Origin: Paenibacillus sp.
GTDB lineage: Bacteria; Bacillota; Bacilli; Paenibacillales; YIM-B00363
Direction: 5' to 3'
Length of the DNA stretch: 36,089 nt
Assembly: GCF_035645195.1 (NCBI RefSeq)
Contig: NZ_DASQNA010000005.1
Span: 1-36,089 of the forward strand
Positions 32,174-36,089 of the stretch are shown here, piece after piece. Made by a program: the position numbers and the translations under genes. The number at the start of each line of letters is the position of its first letter. The first letter of the stretch is position 1. The notes under the pieces are model-generated. The model ran no database searches. It was not told where the DNA came from and saw only the letters and a list, made by a program, of their open reading frames with translations.

Positions 32174-32515
32174 ATGGATCCGATATGCCCCCGGTTCGAA
32201 AAAAGCATGCAAATTATCGGGAAGCGCTGGTCCGGCCTGATCGTTCATCAGCTGATGCAGGGACCGCAGCGGTTTTGCCGCATCGAAGCGGCGCTGCCGA
32301 ATTTGAGCGGCCGCGTTCTCTCCGAACGGCTCAAGGAGCTCGAGCAGGAAGGCATCATTCGTCGCTCCGTTTATCCGGAAACGCCGGTGCGCATCGAATA
32401 TTCGCTGACGGACAAAGGACTCGCCCTCGCGCCCGTCTTCCGCGAAGTGCAGAAATGGGCGAGCGAATGGGTCGAAGCCCCCGCCGCAGCGGAAGAGCCG
32501 GACTACGCGCCGTAA
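32174..32515 (+). CDS. HxlR-family winged-helix regulator
   Basis: 113 residues. The HxlR pattern is clear: a conserved Cys-Pro near the start (MDPICPRFEKSMQIIGKRWS), then LIVHQLMQGPQRFCRIEAAL. The recognition helix lies in NLSGRVLSERLKELEQEGII, and the wing in VRIEYSLTDKGLALAPVF. HxlR proteins are thiol- or ligand-responsive regulators. Cys5 and Cys36 could be sensors. The ATG at 32174 has GAGGTGA 7 bases upstream. Its last 13 bases overlap the end of the convergent WYL regulator. Confidence 0.9.
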   Translation: MDPICPRFEKSMQIIGKRWSGLIVHQLMQGPQRFCRIEAALPNLSGRVLSERLKELEQEGIIRRSVYPETPVRIEYSLTDKGLALAPVFREVQKWASEWVEAPAAAEEPDYAP

Positions 32516-33459
32516 GCCGCCGCGAGCCGCAGCACCGCGTCCCGCATCGCTTGACGCAGCTCGTCCGGCTCGAGCAGCTCGACGCCGTCCCCGCCGAGCC
32601 GAAGCAAGCACTCGACGGCGTAGCCGATCGTCTGCAGATTCGCTTCGACGATAATTCCGCCGCCGTCGACCGGTTCCTCGCGCGCGACCGCGACGTACCG
32701 CATCTCCTTCAGCCGCTCGTACGCCGCCGCCGTCAGCTTCAGTTTCGCCGCATAGCTCGGCAGCCGTTCGCGGAACGACGCGATCGATTGCTTCCAATAC
32801 GACTCCAGATCGAACCCTTCCGGGCGTTCGAACGTCTCCCCCGTCTCCCTGAGCGACGCCACCCGCGATATGCGGTACGTCCTGAATTCGCCGCCGGTCG
32901 AGCCGACGACGTACCAGGCGCCCCCTTTGGCCACGAGGCCGAACGGCAGCAGCTCCCGTTCTTCCGCATCGTCCCGTCCGTAACGCATCGCCACTTTCCG
33001 ACGCGCCCACACCGCGTCGTACAGCGCCGGCAGCCACGGCTGCGTTTCGAACGATTCCCGCCACCCGGCCCCGTCGATATGAATGCGCTCGCGTACCGAC
33101 CGCGCGTCGTTCCCGCTGCCCGCGGAAGCCGCCTGCAGCAGCCGGTCCCACGTTTCGCGAAACTCCTTCTCCTTGCCCAAATCCGTAAACATCTGCGCCG
33201 CCGACGACTGCGACAGCAGCAGCCGCTCGACGTCGTCCCGCTTCAGCCCGTTGAATCGCGCCCGAAACCCTTCCGCGAGCCGCCAGCCGCCGCCGTAGCC
33301 GCGTTCCGCGTACACGGGCACGCCCGCCGCGGACAGCGCCTCGAGGTCGCGTGATACGGTCCGCGGCGACACCTCCAGCTTTTCCGCAAGCTCCCGCACC
33401 GTCAGCGTCGCGCCGTTCTGCAGCGCGAACAGAATGGACAGCAGCCGATCCGCTTTCAT
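32503..33459 (-). CDS. YafY-like HTH-WYL transcriptional regulator
   Basis: 318 residues. The N-terminal DeoR-type HTH (about 1-58, RLLSILFALQNGATLTVREL with VSPRTVSRDLEALSAAGVPV) is followed by a WYL ligand-binding domain (about 135-225, WARRKVAMRYGRDDAEERE, PFGLVAKGGAWYVVGSTG, TYRISRVASLRETGETF). A C-terminal WCX domain (SYAAKLKLTAAAYERLKEMR onward) ends it. It regulates an unknown target, most likely the divergent SDR gene 138 bases away. The ATG at 33459 is supported by AGAGGTG about 10 bases upstream. An extension to 33510 is R/K-rich noise. Confidence 0.9.
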   Translation of the reverse strand: MKADRLLSILFALQNGATLTVRELAEKLEVSPRTVSRDLEALSAAGVPVYAERGYGGGWRLAEGFRARFNGLKRDDVERLLLSQSSAAQMFTDLGKEKEFRETWDRLLQAASAGSGNDARSVRERIHIDGAGWRESFETQPWLPALYDAVWARRKVAMRYGRDDAEERELLPFGLVAKGGAWYVVGSTGGEFRTYRISRVASLRETGETFERPEGFDLESYWKQSIASFRERLPSYAAKLKLTAAAYERLKEMRYVAVAREEPVDGGGIIVEANLQTIGYAVECLLRLGGDGVELLEPDELRQAMRDAVLRLAAAYGA

Positions 33460-33597
33460 GCGTTCGACGCACCTCTTTCTCTTTCTGTTCCGTTTCCTCC
33501 ATCTTATCAAACAAATATGACAACGGGTGACTTATTTCCGAGGCTATACTGACGGAGGTTCATTACCAAATTCGAGGAACGAAGGAGATAGGAAACG

Positions 33598-34473
33598 ATG
33601 AATAAACCGTTGGAAGGACAAGTGGCCGTCGTCGCCGGCGCGACGCGGGGAGCCGGGCGCGGCATCGCGGTTAAGTTGGGAGAAGCGGGTGCGACCGTAT
33701 ACGTCACCGGGCGAACGACGCGGGACAGCCGCTCCGACGTCGGCCGCGGCGAGACGATCGACGAAACGGCCGAGCTCGTGACGGCCGCAGGCGGCGTCGG
33801 CATCGCGGTGCGGACGGATCATACCGTGGAGAGCCAAGTTAAAGCGCTATTCGAACGAGTCGATCGGGAGCAGGAGGGCAGGCTGGACATTCTCGTGAAC
33901 GATGTCTGGGGATGCGAGAGCTTGATCGAATTCGGGCGCCCGTTCTGGGAGCAGCCGCTGTCGAACGGCCTCACGATGCAGCAGCGCGCCGTCGTTTCAC
34001 ATTTGATCACGAACTACTACGGCGTGCCGCTCATGGTGAAGCGGCGCCGCGGCCTCGTCATCGAAGTGACGGACGGCGTCGACTACAGCTACCGCGGCAT
34101 GCTGTATTACAGCATGGCTAAGGTCGCGAATATCCATTTGGCCGCCGCGCTCGCGGAGGAGCTGCGCCCGTACGGCGTGGCGGCGCTGTCGCTGACGCCC
34201 GGCTTTCTGCGCTCCGAGCAGATGCTCGACCATTTCGGCGTCACGAAGGACAACTGGCGCGACGCCGCGGCGAAAGATCCGCACTTCCTCGCCTCGGAAA
34301 CGCCCGCATACATCGGCGCGGCGGTCGTCGCGCTCGCGAGCGATCCCGGCATCTTCGCGAAGTCGGGGCAGGCGTACAGCACGTGGCGCTGCGCGGACGA
34401 ATACGGCATCCGCGACGAAGACGGCACGCAGCCGCATTGGGGCAGCTACTATGCCGGCATTCAGCATTCGTGA
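33598..34473 (+). CDS. Short-chain dehydrogenase/reductase (SDR)
   Basis: 291 residues. The Rossmann start has the glycine motif VVAGATRGAGRGIAVKLG (11-28) and VYVTGRT, implying NADP(H). The usual NNAG is replaced by NDVWG (101-105). The active-site Tyr/Lys are in MLYYSMAKVANIH (Tyr171, Lys175), and the substrate loop is in SLTPGFLRSEQML. This variant with a D-V-W insertion is common in classical SDRs of unknown substrate in Bacillota. The ATG follows AAGGAGA (about 10 bases). It overlaps the end of the convergent HEPN-like gene by 13 bases. Confidence 0.92.
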   Translation: MNKPLEGQVAVVAGATRGAGRGIAVKLGEAGATVYVTGRTTRDSRSDVGRGETIDETAELVTAAGGVGIAVRTDHTVESQVKALFERVDREQEGRLDILVNDVWGCESLIEFGRPFWEQPLSNGLTMQQRAVVSHLITNYYGVPLMVKRRRGLVIEVTDGVDYSYRGMLYYSMAKVANIHLAAALAEELRPYGVAALSLTPGFLRSEQMLDHFGVTKDNWRDAAAKDPHFLASETPAYIGAAVVALASDPGIFAKSGQAYSTWRCADEYGIRDEDGTQPHWGSYYAGIQHS

Positions 34474-35342
34474 TAATACTGGATAAGACCTCGCAGCCAT
34501 TCCCGGTCGACCGCTTCGCCCGTATCCGTTTGCATCGCGCGCCTGAGCGCGTCGACCTCTTCGCTTAGGCTCGGGCGGTCCCCTTCCCGCTTCGCCAGCC
34601 ACTCGTGGTAGTAAAGCAGGCGCTCGTATTGTCCGATATGCTTTTCCTTGAGGTGATCGTCGATCGCGGCGGTCACCTCTTCCACCATCCGCAGCCAGAA
34701 GCTGAACCGGTCGTTGGAGAGCCGCATCATCGGCTTCAGCTCCATCTGCAGCCCCGTTTCGTATTCGTCGGTGCTGCGCCCGAACGCGTGACCGACGCCG
34801 TTGCGCATTTTTCTCAGCTCGTTAAGCTCCTTGCAGCACTCCTTCAGCTTCGCGGGGGCGGCGCCGAACAGCCGCTCGTAGTGCTGGATGCGCGTGTTCC
34901 AATCCCCTTTCGTAAAATGGACCGCGTATTCCGAATAGTTGTACCCTGGGCGGGACTTGAGCAGCGTCAGGCCGTCGATGGCGCCGGGCGCGCCGATGAT
35001 GAGGCCCGGATTCGACTCGATCGCGAGCGCCGTCACGCGTCGCAAATAAATTTCCATATATGAGTTCACCGCGACGGAGGCGGACAGCCGAACCCAATTA
35101 TTGAAATCCTTGAAATCCTTCTCCCACTTCTCGAGCGTGGGGGCGATCCGTTTCTGGTGCTTGTGGGGCACCGTGAACACGGTCGTCGGGCGGAGCCGCT
35201 TGTCCGCTTTTTTCACGACGTCCGTCGTCCGCTTCGCCGCGATAATATGGGACCAGTACAAGCCGTTGATCTCGTCGTGATGCTTCGTGAACAGCCGGTG
35301 CGGGAACGTGCTGCCGGGGGAACTTTGCCATCTCGAAAACAT
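34461..35342 (-). CDS. HEPN-motif protein (putative RNase), unrecognised subfamily
   Basis: 293 residues, all-helical in the C-terminal half. The signature R-x4-H lies in RKMRNGVGHAFGR (Arg180, Asn181, His185), preceded by the helix KLKECCKELNELRKMRN and followed by a long region rich in aromatic and charged residues. A polar residue directly after the Arg is typical of HEPN endoribonucleases. The N-terminal third (FTKHHDEINGLYWSHIIAAK, FTVPHKHQKRIAPTLEKWEK) is not recognised. Its helix NNWVRLSASVAVNSYMEIYL pairs like the first HEPN helix in the RiboL-PSP-HEPN group. The ATG follows AGAGGA. No antitoxin gene with a strong match is adjacent, so it stands alone; function unproven. Confidence 0.7.
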   Translation of the reverse strand: MFSRWQSSPGSTFPHRLFTKHHDEINGLYWSHIIAAKRTTDVVKKADKRLRPTTVFTVPHKHQKRIAPTLEKWEKDFKDFNNWVRLSASVAVNSYMEIYLRRVTALAIESNPGLIIGAPGAIDGLTLLKSRPGYNYSEYAVHFTKGDWNTRIQHYERLFGAAPAKLKECCKELNELRKMRNGVGHAFGRSTDEYETGLQMELKPMMRLSNDRFSFWLRMVEEVTAAIDDHLKEKHIGQYERLLYYHEWLAKREGDRPSLSEEVDALRRAMQTDTGEAVDREWLRGLIQYYHEC

Positions 35343-35439
35343 GCCGTGTCCTCTTGAACGAATAGTATGTAGTCAATTGTGTATTCCAGTATGCCCCGGA
35401 TATAGTTCGGTTATTTGCGAGGGGGCCGCATCTTTCCTC

Positions 35440-36089
35440 CATGGCGCCGAATAAGGAACATTTGTCCCTTGCAGCCCGCCGCCATGCCGCCCAACCGCCG
35501 AATAAAGAACATTTGTCCCTTACAGACCGCTGCCGCGCCGCCCAACCGCCAAATAAGGAACATTTGTCCTTTGCAAACCCCCGCCGCGCCGCCCAACCGC
35601 CAAATAAAGAACATTTGTCCCTTAAAAACCGCCGCCATGACGCCCAACCACCGAATAAGAAACATTTGTCCCTTACAGACCGCCGCCATGACGCCCAACC
35701 GCCGAATAAGGAACATTTGTCCCTTGCAGACCGCCGCCATGCCTCTCAACCGCGGAATAAGGAACATTTGTCCCTTACAGACCGCCGCCGCGCCGCCCAA
35801 CCGCCGAGTAAGGAACATTTGTCCCTTACAGACCGCCGCCATGCCGCCCAACCACCGAATAAGGAACATTTGTCCCTTACAGACCGCCGCCGCACCGCCC
35901 AACCGCGGAATAAGGAACATTTGTCCCTTGCAAACCGCCGCCGCGCCGCCCAACCGCCGAATAAGGAACATTTGTCCTTTACAGACCGCCACCGCGCTGC
36001 ACAACCGCCAAATAAGGAACATTTGTCCTTTGCAAACCCCCGCCGCGCCGCCCAACCGCCAAATAAAGAACATTTGTCCCTTAAAAACC
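35440..36089. repeat. 51-bp tandem repeat array C, at least 12.6 copies, runs off the window
   Basis: Units start TTGTCCCTT at 35462, 35513, 35564, 35615, 35666, 35717, 35768, 35819, 35870, 35921, 35972, 36023 and 36074. Each repeats the same backbone (AATAAGGAACATTTGTCCCTTACAGACCGCCGCC...AACCGCC) as array B, in the same orientation. Variation clusters in the CC[GA][CT]GCCGCC portion. Exact 87-base identity exists between 35544-35630 and 36003-36089, nine units apart. The open frame on the minus strand (LIRRLGGAAAVCKGQMF repeated) has the codon structure of the repeat only. The stretch 35343-35440 before it holds no recognised gene or signal. Confidence 0.95.

Noticed and set aside
35411-36073. 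Minus-strand ORF of 220 residues built from a repeated 17-residue unit
   Set aside because: It is a consequence of the 51-bp period being divisible by 3; several frames of the array are open, no start signal or domain exists, and the unit sequence follows the DNA repeat.
23017-36089. CRISPR arrays
   Set aside because: Period is 51 bp with no unique spacers; the variable middle bases are small substitutions of one unit, and no cas genes are nearby.

Overview
The window is chromosomal DNA of high G+C and most likely comes from an endospore-forming member of the Paenibacillaceae (Paenibacillus/Cohnella-like). This is inferred from a complete gerA-gerC-gerB type germinant receptor operon, a YjcZ-type sporulation microprotein, many two-component and sporulation-kinase-like proteins, a large modular xylanase, and strong AGGAGG-type ribosome binding sites in G+C-rich sequence. 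Nothing identifies the species. No rRNA, tRNA, transposase, phage gene or CRISPR array was seen.

Layout. 1-540: a 51-bp minisatellite, a decayed C-terminal fragment of a Gfo/Idh/MocA oxidoreductase, and a promoter carrying two palindromic operators. 541-1280: a two-gene SRPBCC/ArsR operon. 1326-1540: a promoter with two LexA-type boxes driving a 47-residue cysteine-rich microprotein. 1559-2800: three small membrane or secreted proteins on the minus strand (a short membrane protein, a TIMP/NTR-like surface protein, a Trp-rich membrane peptide). 2930-6815: the germinant receptor operon. 6820-11393 (minus strand): a ZIP-like membrane protein, a VOC protein coupled to an NADPH-FMN reductase, a NarL-type response regulator with a GAF-GAF histidine kinase, and a 50-residue protein. 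One 17-bp palindromic motif occurs on both sides of the two-component pair. 11692-16068: a secreted 1458-residue enzyme with a CE4 deacetylase, three CBM22-like modules, a GH10 xylanase, a CBM9 and Ig-like domains. It is followed by a conserved hypothetical gene, an acetyl-esterase-like hydrolase that shares an operator 12-mer with the xylanase, an OYE-family reductase and a divergent Lrp regulator. 19425-22964: YjcZ, a secreted lipoprotein nuclease, an ABC-F ATPase and a GNAT acetyltransferase. 23017-23347: a second 51-bp minisatellite. 23431-29020 (minus strand): a small acidic protein and a three-gene signalling operon (hybrid kinase, CheR, receiver-PAS-kinase). 29117-35342: an AlkD-like HEAT protein, RecQ, HxlR and WYL regulators, an SDR, and a protein with a HEPN-type RNase motif. 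35440-36089: a third minisatellite of the same sequence family as the second, running off the window edge.

How it fits together. Germination (receptor operon, YjcZ) and signalling (three kinases, one with a KinA/KinE-like core) dominate the central strand blocks. The xylanase and the esterase form a probable hemicellulose-use pair under a cre-like operator. RecQ, the AlkD-like protein and the SOS-box microprotein give a loose DNA-damage theme but are not one operon. The most unusual signals are the three 51-bp repeat arrays (two unrelated sequences, same 17-codon period), the LexA-boxed zinc-ribbon-like microprotein, the paired operators, and the CE4-GH10 fusion.
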